Shown here piece after piece: positions 50,987 to 58,822 of a stretch of 64,000 nt of DNA. Under the pieces are notes generated by a model, which was not told the origin of the DNA, ran no database searches, and worked only from the letters and a program-made list of their open reading frames with translations. The stretch is from Phycisphaera sp. GTDB lineage: Bacteria; Planctomycetota; Phycisphaerae; Phycisphaerales; UBA1924. A program made the translations under genes and the position numbers. Location: the NCBI GenBank assembly GCA_020639255.1, contig JACKGZ010000003.1, forward strand, positions 248,001 through 312,000, written 5' to 3'. Within the stretch, counting starts at the first letter, position 1; the number at the start of each line of letters is the position of its first letter.

Positions 50987-52351
50987 ATGCGTTCAGCATA
51001 TCAATACCGCTCGTGTCTATTCGTGGCCTTGTCGGGAGTGCTTGCAGCTACTGCATCTGCACAGATTGTCTATCAAGACAATAAATTGATCCCTGACGAC
51101 GGCGCAAGCAATGACAACTTTGGGCACGCCATTGCAACCGATGGAGTCTATGTTGTTGTGGGCTCGCCTGCCGACGACGACAACGGCTTGCAGTCCGGCT
51201 CTGCATACGTCTTTGATGCGACGACTGGGATGCAGCTCAACAAGCTCCTGCCGGCGGACGGCGCTGCCGCAGATCGCTTCGGGCAGGCTGTCGCGATCGC
51301 GAACGGCATCGCTGTTGTCGGCGTACGCAACGACGATGACAACGGTTCTGCATCTGGATCTGTGTATTTGTTCGATGTCGCAACCGGTTCGCAATTACAC
51401 AAGTTCACTGCCACCGACTCTGAGGCAAGCGACTTCTTTGGGAGTTCGGTTGCGATCGCAGATGGAATCGTAGCGGTTGGCGCTTACGGCAACGATGACC
51501 TAGGCAATCAATCAGGCTCGGCGTATATATTTAGTGCCGCGACTGGGCAGCAGATTACGAAGCTGCTGCCCGACGATGGTTCGCCGGGAGACTTCTTCGG
51601 CCTTTCGATCGCAGTCGATAACGGAATTGTTCTCGTCGGAGCCCCGGCTGACAGCGACTACGGATTTGAAGCAGGTTCCGCTTATTTGTTCGATGCATTC
51701 TCAGGTCAACAGCTCGGCAAGCTGGTGCCTACATCTATTCAAGCAGAAGACTTCTTTGGATGCAGTGTCGATATCGATGGCGAGTTACTCGTCATTGGCG
51801 CTTACGGTGATGACGAGGTTGCTACGGAAGCCGGTGCGGCATACTTGTATGACCTCAAATCGCAGCAGCAGATCTCAAAGCTGACTGTAACCGACGCGAC
51901 GGACACGGATTGGTGCGGGTTCGAAGTTTCGCTTTCGGGCGATATGGCCATAATCGGTTCTCACCTGAGTGACGTCAACGGCATGAATTCGGGTGCTGTG
52001 TATCTGTTTGACACAACCACATCGTTGCGGATTGCCACGCTCCTCCCCGATGATGGCACTTCGGTCGATACGTTTGCAATCTCGCTTTCGCTGCAAGACG
52101 GCGTGGCCGCGATTGGAGCTTTCGGTGACAACCCGAGCGGCCCATTCTCCGGCTCAGCTTACTTGTATCACATTGTCCCCAGCGACTGCATCGCGGATAC
52201 CAACGGCGATGGTTCGCTAACTCCGGCCGACTTCTCCGCCTGGGTCGCGGCGTTCAACGCGATGGCGCCGCAGTGCGATCAGAACGGCGACGGCCAGTGC
52301 ACACCCGCCGACTTCTCGGCATGGGTCGCCAACTACAACGCCGGCTGCTGA
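50987..52351 (+). CDS. GC-type dockerin-anchored FG-GAP repeat protein
   Basis: About 454 aa: signal peptide (MRSAYQYRSCLFVALSGVLAATASAQ), then about seven repeats of the form 'LLPDDGxxxDxFGxxVAIxDGIxxVGAxxDDDxGxxSGSAYLFD' that build a beta-propeller, and a C-terminal pair of Asp-rich PADFSAWV modules ending NYNAGC. Likely exported, perhaps surface attached through the dockerin-like unit. ATG 50987 with GAGAGGG upstream; an earlier in-frame ATG 50936 lacks a ribosome-binding site. A paralogue lies at 53132. Function unknown. Confidence 0.88.
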   Translation: MRSAYQYRSCLFVALSGVLAATASAQIVYQDNKLIPDDGASNDNFGHAIATDGVYVVVGSPADDDNGLQSGSAYVFDATTGMQLNKLLPADGAAADRFGQAVAIANGIAVVGVRNDDDNGSASGSVYLFDVATGSQLHKFTATDSEASDFFGSSVAIADGIVAVGAYGNDDLGNQSGSAYIFSAATGQQITKLLPDDGSPGDFFGLSIAVDNGIVLVGAPADSDYGFEAGSAYLFDAFSGQQLGKLVPTSIQAEDFFGCSVDIDGELLVIGAYGDDEVATEAGAAYLYDLKSQQQISKLTVTDATDTDWCGFEVSLSGDMAIIGSHLSDVNGMNSGAVYLFDTTTSLRIATLLPDDGTSVDTFAISLSLQDGVAAIGAFGDNPSGPFSGSAYLYHIVPSDCIADTNGDGSLTPADFSAWVAAFNAMAPQCDQNGDGQCTPADFSAWVANYNAGC

Positions 52352-52399
52352 ACGGACGGCTCATGTAGCTTCCCGATCAGGAAGATCATCAGCATTCCG

Positions 52400-52424
52400 A
52401 GGAGGGCAACATCCGCCCCCTCCT
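52400..52424 (+). terminator. Probable intrinsic terminator after FG-GAP gene
   Basis: A 7-bp stem (aggaggg / ccctcct) with an 11-nt loop, 48 nt after the stop at 52351, followed by a weak T-rich tract. Stem is short, so confidence is moderate. Confidence 0.45.
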
Positions 52425-52509
52425 TGCTGTTATATTGGCCGCACATGGGTATCGGCACGCCGCGAGCAGTATCGCGGCCGTGTCGCACATCACGAGAGAG
52501 GGAAGATGC

Positions 52510-53022
52510 ATGAGAAATAGAACAGTTCTATTGTGCGTGGCAGGGTTGTGTGTCCTTTCGGCCGGCCCCGCGAGCGCCGATTTCACTGGCCAGACCATCT
52601 TGGGCCCGCTGACGAACGGCAGCATGGTTTCCGGGACGACCTCCGGCAAATCCGACGACAACGACGGGTTCGACAGCGGCGGCCACTTCTTCTTCATCTG
52701 GGACGGCGGCGACGACGTCTACCAGCTCGACTGGCCGGGCGGCGATCTGACCGTCAGCCTCGCGAGCCTGGCCGGTGCCGACAACGACCTCTTCGTCTAC
52801 AGCCCGGGCGCCTACGACAGCACCGGCGATTACTCGATTCTCGGATCGGGCAATCTCGATGTCGTGTCACTCGCCGGCGCTCCTGCGGGCACGTACTACA
52901 TCAACGTCGACAGCACTTTCTTCACCGAAGGCGGCTACGAGCTCACCGTGGCTCCCACGCCCGCAGCCGGGTCGCTGTTCGGGCTCGGCCTGATCGGTGC
53001 GGCACGCAGGCGTCGCCGCTGA
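52510..53022 (+). CDS. Exported PEP-CTERM-like protein
   Basis: A 170-aa exported protein: signal peptide (RNRTVLLCVAGLCVLSAGPASA), a compact Gly/Asp-rich beta domain (GKSDDNDGFDSGGHFFF ... GGDDVYQLDWPGGDL), and a C-terminal APTPAAG-hydrophobic-RRRRR sorting tail. The body looks like a pre-peptidase C-terminal/bacterial beta-sandwich, but I cannot name it. ATG 52510 with GAGGGAAG upstream. It lies between two paralogous FG-GAP dockerin proteins and has its own terminator. Confidence 0.82.
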   Translation: MRNRTVLLCVAGLCVLSAGPASADFTGQTILGPLTNGSMVSGTTSGKSDDNDGFDSGGHFFFIWDGGDDVYQLDWPGGDLTVSLASLAGADNDLFVYSPGAYDSTGDYSILGSGNLDVVSLAGAPAGTYYINVDSTFFTEGGYELTVAPTPAAGSLFGLGLIGAARRRRR

Positions 53023-53055
53023 ACTGTGAACTAACTGATAGAAAGACTGACACAG

Positions 53056-53087
53056 GGCGTGGGGAGCACCTCACGCCTTGTTCTTTC
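53056..53087 (+). terminator. Intrinsic terminator after PEP-CTERM protein
   Basis: A 9-bp stem (ggcgtgggg / cctcacgcc, one G-T pair) with a 4-nt loop, then ttgttctttc. Sits 33 nt after the stop at 53022 and before the next gene, and overlaps an in-frame start that would otherwise be a candidate, which supports placing that gene's start at 53132. Confidence 0.7.
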
Positions 53088-53131
53088 AAGATTCGGTCTC
53101 GATGTCGTCCTCGGCGTGGTATTCTGGAAAG

Positions 53132-54517
53132 ATGATGCAACCGTGGTTCTATGTTCCAGTTCAGCCCTCGCTGATCCTGGCTGCGAGTGTTCTCTGCTCT
53201 GCGTCGGCGTTTGCGCAGACTCTGACCGAAGACTACACGATCTCGAATCCGCCGACCGTGGTCTGGACGGAGAACCTCGGCACGGCCGCGTGCGCCGAGG
53301 GCGAATTCGCCGTCATCTCCGCGGTCAACGACTCGAGGCTGCATACGCCCTCAGCCGGGGTGGTGTACATCGTCGATGTCAACAGCGGAACGCACCTCTA
53401 TCGACTCGCCCAGCAGGACGCGGAGGCCACCGATGCGTTCGGCGACGCGCTCGACATGGCCGATGGCTTCATCGTCGTCGGGTCACCCGGTGACAGCGAC
53501 GACGGCTTCCACTCCGGCTCGGCGTATCTCTACCACGCGCTCTCGGGCGCCATGATCCGCAAGTACACACCGGGCGACGGCAAAGCGGGAAAGCGTTTCG
53601 GCAGCGCGGTGGCTGTGGACAACGGCATCGTGGCCATCGGGGCGGACGCCGACAACGACAACGGCTCGCACGCCGGAGCGGTGTACCTCTCCCAGATGGC
53701 CACGGCGACCCCGATCGCAAAGCTCACCGGGAGCCCCGCTGTCGCCGGTGCGCACTTCGGCGGGTCCGTCGACCTCTTCGGCGACGTGCTCGTTGTGGGC
53801 GCACCATCTGATATCGACCCCAGCGGGATTCCTTGCGGCGCTGCCTACATCTACAGCCTGAGCAATCTCAACGCTCCGATCAAAGTCACGCCCCACGACG
53901 CCGCCGACGGCGACTTCTTCGGACGGAGCGTGGCGACCGACGGTGAGTTCGTCGTGGTCGGATCGCCCCGCGACGACACGCTCGGCATGAACTCCGGCTC
54001 GATCTACGTGTACAAAGCGGCGACCGGGGCGTTTGTCATCAAACTCAAGGCGAACGAGAGCTTCGTCAACGGCGCTTTCGGCGACGACCTCTCGATCGAC
54101 GGCCGTGTTCTGGCGGTCTCCGCCAACGCCTACGACGGCGCGAGCCAGGATTCGGGCGCTGTGTATCTCTTCGACACGCGATCCTGGACGCAGATCGCCA
54201 AGCTGCAATCCGCGCCGACCGCGAACACGATCTACGAGTTCGGGTACTGCGTCGCCGTGTCGGGGCCGCGGGTGCTCGTCGGCGCGAGGCGTGCGTACCT
54301 CGACTCCGCCGAGATCGGCATGGGCTACGTCTTCACGGCCCCAGATCTCGCGTGCCTCGCCGACACGAACGGCGACGGCTCCGTCACGCCCGCGGACTTC
54401 TCCGCCTGGGTCGCGGCGTTCAACGCGATGGCCCCGCAGTGCGATCAGAACGGCGACGGCCAGTGCACACCCGCCGACTTCTCGGCGTGGGTCGCCAATT
54501 ACAACGCGGGCTGCTGA
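53132..54517 (+). CDS. GC-type dockerin-anchored FG-GAP repeat protein (paralogue)
   Basis: About 461 aa: signal peptide (MQPWFYVPVQPSLILAASVL... ending FAQ), then repeats like those in the protein at 50987 (GDALDMADGFIVVGSPGDSDDG; FGRSVATDGEFVVVGSPRDD), then the paired PADFSAWV module ending NYNAGC. Blades have drifted but the last ~120 nt are nearly identical to those of the first paralogue (4 differences by eye). Start ATG 53132; an upstream in-frame TTG 53078 is in the terminator of the previous gene. Confidence 0.85.
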   Translation: MMQPWFYVPVQPSLILAASVLCSASAFAQTLTEDYTISNPPTVVWTENLGTAACAEGEFAVISAVNDSRLHTPSAGVVYIVDVNSGTHLYRLAQQDAEATDAFGDALDMADGFIVVGSPGDSDDGFHSGSAYLYHALSGAMIRKYTPGDGKAGKRFGSAVAVDNGIVAIGADADNDNGSHAGAVYLSQMATATPIAKLTGSPAVAGAHFGGSVDLFGDVLVVGAPSDIDPSGIPCGAAYIYSLSNLNAPIKVTPHDAADGDFFGRSVATDGEFVVVGSPRDDTLGMNSGSIYVYKAATGAFVIKLKANESFVNGAFGDDLSIDGRVLAVSANAYDGASQDSGAVYLFDTRSWTQIAKLQSAPTANTIYEFGYCVAVSGPRVLVGARRAYLDSAEIGMGYVFTAPDLACLADTNGDGSVTPADFSAWVAAFNAMAPQCDQNGDGQCTPADFSAWVANYNAGC

Positions 54518-54554
54518 GCATCCGCGCCCCCAACTCGCACGCGTCAAGCAGAAA

Positions 54555-54586
54555 GGGGCACCCGCCTGCATTCAGACGGGTGCCCC
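54555..54586. terminator. Bidirectional intrinsic terminator between convergent genes
   Basis: A perfect 10-bp stem (ggggcacccg / cgggtgcccc) with a 12-nt loop, flanked by gaaa on the left and gcttgttt on the right. It lies between the dockerin gene (ends 54517) and the convergent gene (ends 54612) and can stop transcription from both. Confidence 0.75.
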
Positions 54587-54611
54587 GCTTGTTTCACGTC
54601 GAAGGTTCGCC

Positions 54612-55283
54612 TTACGCGGCCAGCCCGAGCGTTACGGTGCCACCGGGCACGGGGGCCTGCACGCCGAATCGGATGAGCGTCGGCTCGGACTCGCCGCTCG
54701 TGAGCGCATCGCGGCGGGTCACGGTGTAGTACATCGCCCGCGTCGTGCCCGCGGGGACCGTGACGTCGTCGAAGCGGCGCATCGCGCTCGATCCGATCAG
54801 TATGAAACCCGTCTCGCCCCCGAGTTCGCGGTACACGTCGTAGAACGTGCCGTTGGCAATGGTGCCCTTCCAGCTCACGCGGACCGCGCCCGAGTTGAGC
54901 AGCTCGGTCGACAGGTCGGTCGCCGCCTCGGGCGGGGGCAGCGGCCCGGCGCGCTCCTCGGGCGGGTCGATCTCGGCGGCCGCGTAGACGGAGATCGGGT
55001 TGGCCGAGAGGTCGGCGAACGCCTTGATGGTGGCGATCATGCCCGTGCCCTGGTCGAGCAGCTCGGTCATCGCCGCGTTCTGCAGCGCGGTCTGGTTCTT
55101 GGCGAGCTGCCGAGTGGCCAGGACGGTGCTGTGCGCGTTGCCGGCGGCGACGAGCCGTGTCTGAAGCTCGGCGATCTGCGGCGCGGTCAGCCCGATCGCC
55201 GCCGGGTCCGCGGCCCACGCGGTTAGCCGCTGTGTGAAGAAGTCGATGCGTCCGGCGATCGTGCCGGGCAGTGTGTCGGCCAT
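54612..55283 (-). CDS. Hypothetical protein with fibronectin-type C-terminal domain
   Basis: About 223 aa. The N-terminal half is helical (TAPQIAELQTRLVAAGNAH); a middle Pro-rich linker (EERAGPLPPPEAA) leads to a beta-rich C-terminal part (AVRVSWKGTIANGTFYDVYRE ... YYTVTRRDALTSGESEP) that resembles fibronectin type III. No signal peptide seen, so it may be cytoplasmic or exported by another path. Start ATG 55283 with AGGAG 8 nt upstream. I do not recognise the family; similar proteins may be structural or phage-like, but no other phage gene is near. Confidence 0.65.
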   Translation of the reverse strand: MADTLPGTIAGRIDFFTQRLTAWAADPAAIGLTAPQIAELQTRLVAAGNAHSTVLATRQLAKNQTALQNAAMTELLDQGTGMIATIKAFADLSANPISVYAAAEIDPPEERAGPLPPPEAATDLSTELLNSGAVRVSWKGTIANGTFYDVYRELGGETGFILIGSSAMRRFDDVTVPAGTTRAMYYTVTRRDALTSGESEPTLIRFGVQAPVPGGTVTLGLAA

Positions 55284-55716
55284 GATGCTGCTCCTGTCCA
55301 TGAGAATGTCCGGCTGCCCGCCACACCGCGTGCCGGACCCGCCCCGGCCGGGAGTCGATTCGCTCCCGACCGGTCGCGTTGTCGGGCGGAGCCTGCGTCA
55401 TCCGACAGACCGAGATCGATGTATTCCCGATTCGTGGTGTGAGAGTGTACTTATTCTAGTGGTATTCTCGAATATACCATCATCCCGTCACCCGGGTCGC
55501 GGGGGCGGATTCCGGAACAGACGAGCCCTCGGGAAGGTCGACGGAGGGCTGAGGAGGAGTTCCCGAGCCCGGCGGAGCAGCACCAGCGGCCCCGGCAGGA
55601 GCTCCCCGGGCTTCCCAAGGGGCACAAGAGGCCCGAACCGGAGCGGCCAAGGCCCCACGAGCCCCGCCCGAGCCACCTTGGCGAGCCCGAAGCGCCAGCG
55701 AGGGACTTCCTCCCCT

Positions 55717-55739
55717 CCCTCTCCCATCTGGGGAGAGGG
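55717..55739. repeat. Palindromic hairpin, REP-like
   Basis: Arms ccctctccc (55717-55725) and gggagaggg (55731-55739), 5-nt loop, followed by 'tgccgagcaaagcgaggcgg'. This combination is a frequent intergenic palindrome type in many bacterial genomes; membership in such a family is inferred. Confidence 0.7.
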
Positions 55740-55778
55740 TGCCGAGCAAAGCGAGGCGGGTGAGGGGTCTCAACGCGG

Positions 55779-55857
55779 GGTGCCACGGGTTGTCGGGCAA
55801 CCCGTGCTCTGTTCGTCGATCGGCACGGCTTGCCGAGGACGGTCAAGCCGCGGCACC
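55779..55857. repeat. Three-way-junction palindromic element
   Basis: An outer stem (ggtgcc 55779-55784 with ggcacc 55852-55857) encloses two hairpins: cacgggttg/caacccgtg (55784-55806) and cggcttg/caagccg (55826-55850). The nested structure suggests a mobile or REP-type palindromic element, or a structured RNA. No other copy is present in this window. Confidence 0.7.
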
Positions 55858-55862
55858 CGGCG

Positions 55863-58649
55863 TTAGTCCTTCTTCTTCCGCGTCTTCTTCTTCGCCGGGG
55901 CGGCGAGCGGGGCCGTCAGGCGTTCCCACATCGCGAACAGGTGCTCGAACCGCCGACGCTCGTCGGGGAAGGGCTGCGAGCGGTAGCAGCGGTCCACCGC
56001 ACGATCGAGCCCGGCATGCGCCTCGCGCAGGTCCTTGGGCATCGCCAGCGGATCGTACAGATCCGCCAACGTCGAGCCGGGGTGGTTCGCACGCGCATCG
56101 AGCACCGCCCGAGCCGCGGCCTCGACCTTGGCGCGGTTGGCATCGGTGACATCTTCAGGCCATGGGAAGTTGTTATAGACCAACTTGGCGGAGTAGCGGT
56201 ATCGAGATTCAAGGCGGCCACAGACCTGCCGGACCCAGGCCATGTGCATGGCGGAGTGGAGGATGCCGAAGTGAAATGGAGTAGCGTCCGGGACATAAGG
56301 AAGATCTGTATTTGCAATCACATGAGGTGAGAGAAAGCCGAGCGGGATATAATCCCTACGCTCTGAAGACGTGCGTGGGATAGCTAGGTATTCAGTGTTA
56401 GGCTGTCTGATCTCGCCAAACAAAGCCGGCGTGGAGGCGAGCTGTTGTGTTGTCTTTCTTGGTGATTCAAGACGGTGCGTACGTACTTTTTCAATTCGTT
56501 GTCTAACTAGCGTCACTTTGCGAATAAGTGCTGGTTCTGCGTCCACGAGCCAGAGACACCATCGTTCTGTGCTATTGAGAAGATCCGTGGATCCCATGAA
56601 GGGTCGAATGTATTTTTCGATTTCGGCGTGCTGTTCAATGATCTCTTGTCTCTCTTCACCGGTTAGAACGAGATGACCTCCATCATTTTGCATGGATCCA
56701 TAGCTCATTCTTGGGATTGAGCAAAGAGGTGATGTGATATTCGTTAGTGCCCGATCCGGCCCATCCGTGAGATACGGGCTGATGTTCGAGACCTTGGCAA
56801 CACCGAGCGTTTCGCCCTTTGGGCCGTAGTCGTGGATGAGCTTCTCGCCCGGCCCGTCGCCGTGACCAAAGCCGACGATAACGACGTGGACGTGCGCCTT
56901 GCCCCGGGCCTCGCTCGCCCACGGGAAGGTGCGGTGGGCGAAGTCGATCTTGATGCCCCGGCGGAAGAGCTCATTCCAGAGCACGCCGACCTGCTCGCCC
57001 TGGCAGATGGAGTTCGTGCTGACGAGCGCCGCGCGGCCAGTGTATCCCTTCAGGTAATTGGTCGCCCGGGCATGCCAGCAGGTGACGTAGTCGAGCAGGC
57101 CCGCGCCCTTGAGCTTGCCCCAGACATCGTCCATGTCCTTGCGTTGCTCTTTGGATTGGTACTTGCCGCCAATGAACGGCGGATTCCCAAGCACATACGA
57201 GCACTGGTCGGCGGGGAGGACGTCGTTCCAGTCGGTGCGGAGCGCGTTGGCGCAGAGGATTTTGGCGGATTTCTCGAGCGGGAGGCGGAGGACGGGCTCG
57301 CCGAAGATGCGGGAAACCTCGAGGTTCATCTGGTGGTCCATGAGCCACATGGCGACCTCGGCGATGCGCGCGGGCCACTCGTCGATCTCGATGCCGAAGA
57401 ACTGGTCGACGTCGACGCGGAGCTCCTGTCTGACGTCGAAGAGTGCACGCTGCTCGGCAGTGATGGCGCCCTCGACGCGCGGGTGGAGTCGCTCGAGGAT
57501 CTCGATCTCGAGCTTGCGGAGCTCGCGGTAGGCGATGACGAGGAAGTTGCCGCAGCCGCAGGCGGGGTCGAGGATTTTGATTGCGCCGAGCCGCTCGTGG
57601 AGCTTTCGGAGCCGGGGCTTGTCGGACTTGGCCTTTTCGAGCTCGGCGCGGAGCTCGTCCATGAAGAGCGAGGTGATGAGCTTGAGGATGTCGCGCTCGG
57701 AGGTGTAGTGCGCGCCGACCTGCCTGCGTTCGCGGGGCTCCATGATGGACTGGAAGAGCGAGCCGAAGACGGCCGGGCTGATCGTGTCCCAGTGGAACGC
57801 GCAGCACTCAAGGAGTGCGGTGCGCATCTCGGTGTTGAAGTTGGCGAAGTCGAGGCGGTCGGCGTAGAGGTCGCCGTTGACGTAGGGCAGCTCGGCGAGG
57901 CGCTCGTCGAGCGATTTCTGACGCTCGTCGCGGGGGGTGTTCAGGACGCGGAACCACTGGGCCAGGTGCATGCCCAGGTCCGAGCCGTCGGGCTTGGTGG
58001 TGTCGCGGATGTACTGCTCGAAGGCGCGGGGCTCGTCGAAGATGGCGGTGTCCTCTGCGAAGAGGCAGAAGAGGATGCGGACCATGAATCGTTCGAGGTC
58101 GCACTTGGGGTAGCCGCCGTCTTCGAGTGCGTCATGGAGCCTGGCGAGCTTCTCGGCGGCCTTGATGTTGGCGGGGTCCTCCGGGTCGAGGACGCGCCGC
58201 TCGTAGCCGGCGATAAAGTCGAAGGCGTGGATGTGCTCGTGGAGCTTGTCCACGGGGATGGTCTGTGTGCGGTCCTCGTCGAGGTCGTAGAGGGTGATGG
58301 TGGCGAAATCGGAGACGCAGATGTAGCGGGGTGCCTCGTCCTGGCGTCCCTCGGAGATGAGGTTCTGGACGTAGCGGAAGGCCTGGGTCTCGGCCTTGTC
58401 GAGGGGCTTGCCGAGGGACTTGTGCTCGGCGATGAGCGTGCCGGGCCAGAGGAGGTCGATGCGGTCGCGCGTGCCGGAGATGCTCCGGACGGGCGCCTCG
58501 AAGGCGGCGACGTGACGCCGAACCTTGCCGAAGACATGGAAGAAGGCATTCCAGAAGGTCTGGGCCTCGGCGTTCTCGCGCGACTCGCCCTCCCAGTCGC
58601 GGCTGAAGGCGATGGCGCGCGTACGGATCTCGTTCCAACTCAGTGGCAT
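55863..58649 (-). CDS. MmeI-like type IIL restriction-modification enzyme
   Basis: A single 928-aa protein with nuclease and N6-adenine methylase functions. N-terminal PD-ExK-type site (Asp65, Glu75, Lys77 in DLLWPGTLIAEHK), a helical connector, methylase motif I DPACGCGNF at 361-369, motif IV NPPF at 489-492, and a C-terminal target-recognition region at roughly 630-790. It ends with a Lys-rich tail (KKKTRKKKD). The stretch 56290-56760, which encodes the recognition region, looks AT-richer than both flanks. ATG 58649; no ribosome-binding site is seen. A cell with this enzyme would modify one strand of its target by its own methylase. Confidence 0.88.
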   Translation of the reverse strand: MPLSWNEIRTRAIAFSRDWEGESRENAEAQTFWNAFFHVFGKVRRHVAAFEAPVRSISGTRDRIDLLWPGTLIAEHKSLGKPLDKAETQAFRYVQNLISEGRQDEAPRYICVSDFATITLYDLDEDRTQTIPVDKLHEHIHAFDFIAGYERRVLDPEDPANIKAAEKLARLHDALEDGGYPKCDLERFMVRILFCLFAEDTAIFDEPRAFEQYIRDTTKPDGSDLGMHLAQWFRVLNTPRDERQKSLDERLAELPYVNGDLYADRLDFANFNTEMRTALLECCAFHWDTISPAVFGSLFQSIMEPRERRQVGAHYTSERDILKLITSLFMDELRAELEKAKSDKPRLRKLHERLGAIKILDPACGCGNFLVIAYRELRKLEIEILERLHPRVEGAITAEQRALFDVRQELRVDVDQFFGIEIDEWPARIAEVAMWLMDHQMNLEVSRIFGEPVLRLPLEKSAKILCANALRTDWNDVLPADQCSYVLGNPPFIGGKYQSKEQRKDMDDVWGKLKGAGLLDYVTCWHARATNYLKGYTGRAALVSTNSICQGEQVGVLWNELFRRGIKIDFAHRTFPWASEARGKAHVHVVIVGFGHGDGPGEKLIHDYGPKGETLGVAKVSNISPYLTDGPDRALTNITSPLCSIPRMSYGSMQNDGGHLVLTGEERQEIIEQHAEIEKYIRPFMGSTDLLNSTERWCLWLVDAEPALIRKVTLVRQRIEKVRTHRLESPRKTTQQLASTPALFGEIRQPNTEYLAIPRTSSERRDYIPLGFLSPHVIANTDLPYVPDATPFHFGILHSAMHMAWVRQVCGRLESRYRYSAKLVYNNFPWPEDVTDANRAKVEAAARAVLDARANHPGSTLADLYDPLAMPKDLREAHAGLDRAVDRCYRSQPFPDERRRFEHLFAMWERLTAPLAAPAKKKTRKKKD

Positions 58650-58724
58650 GGGGGGAGCTTAGCGGAAAGGTGAAGATATGGGCGGCGGGACGCCGCACCC
58701 ACCGGGGAATCTGAGAAGAGAAAA

Positions 58725-58745
58725 GCGGAGGCTGGAAGCCTCCGC
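58725..58745. repeat. Perfect hairpin upstream of MmeI-like gene
   Basis: Stem gcggaggct / agcctccgc, 3-nt loop (gga). Lies between the MmeI-like gene and the prolyl oligopeptidase gene, downstream of the latter. May be part of a terminator or a palindromic repeat; no clear T-tract. Confidence 0.5.
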
Positions 58746-58785
58746 CACTGAGAGCTGGGTTGCTGGGGGAGTCGAGCGAGAAGAG

Positions 58786-58810
58786 CACCACCCATCCAAG
58801 ATGGGTGGTG
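58786..58810 (-). terminator. Perfect 11-bp hairpin just after prolyl oligopeptidase gene
   Basis: Stem caccacccatc / gatgggtggtg with a 3-nt loop (caa), 12 nt past the stop at 58823 on the minus strand. Works as a terminator stem by position, though the following T-tract is weak; it may instead be a copy of a palindromic repeat. Confidence 0.5.
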
Positions 58811-58822
58811 GCACCGGAACGC

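Larger units (their letters stand above)
55284..55862. other. 579-bp non-coding region with palindromic repeats
   Basis: No gene can be supported here; open frames on both strands have Pro/Ser/Arg-rich, low-complexity products with no homology signal. It holds at least two palindromic structures (listed separately), a small inverted pair (tggtat at 55460-55465 with atacca at 55474-55479) that could be an operator, and the promoter region for the hypothetical gene at 54612-55283. Confidence 0.7.

Noticed and set aside
55451..55846. Minus-strand open frames in the palindrome-rich spacer
   Set aside because: Products are Pro/Ser/Arg/Gly-rich and low complexity, overlap palindromes, and have no ribosome-binding site.
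56832..58673. A long open frame on the plus strand opposite the MmeI-like gene
   Set aside because: Product is Val/Glu/Leu/Asp-biased with no domain; typical of the antisense strand of a high-GC gene. The minus-strand gene has clear methylase motifs.
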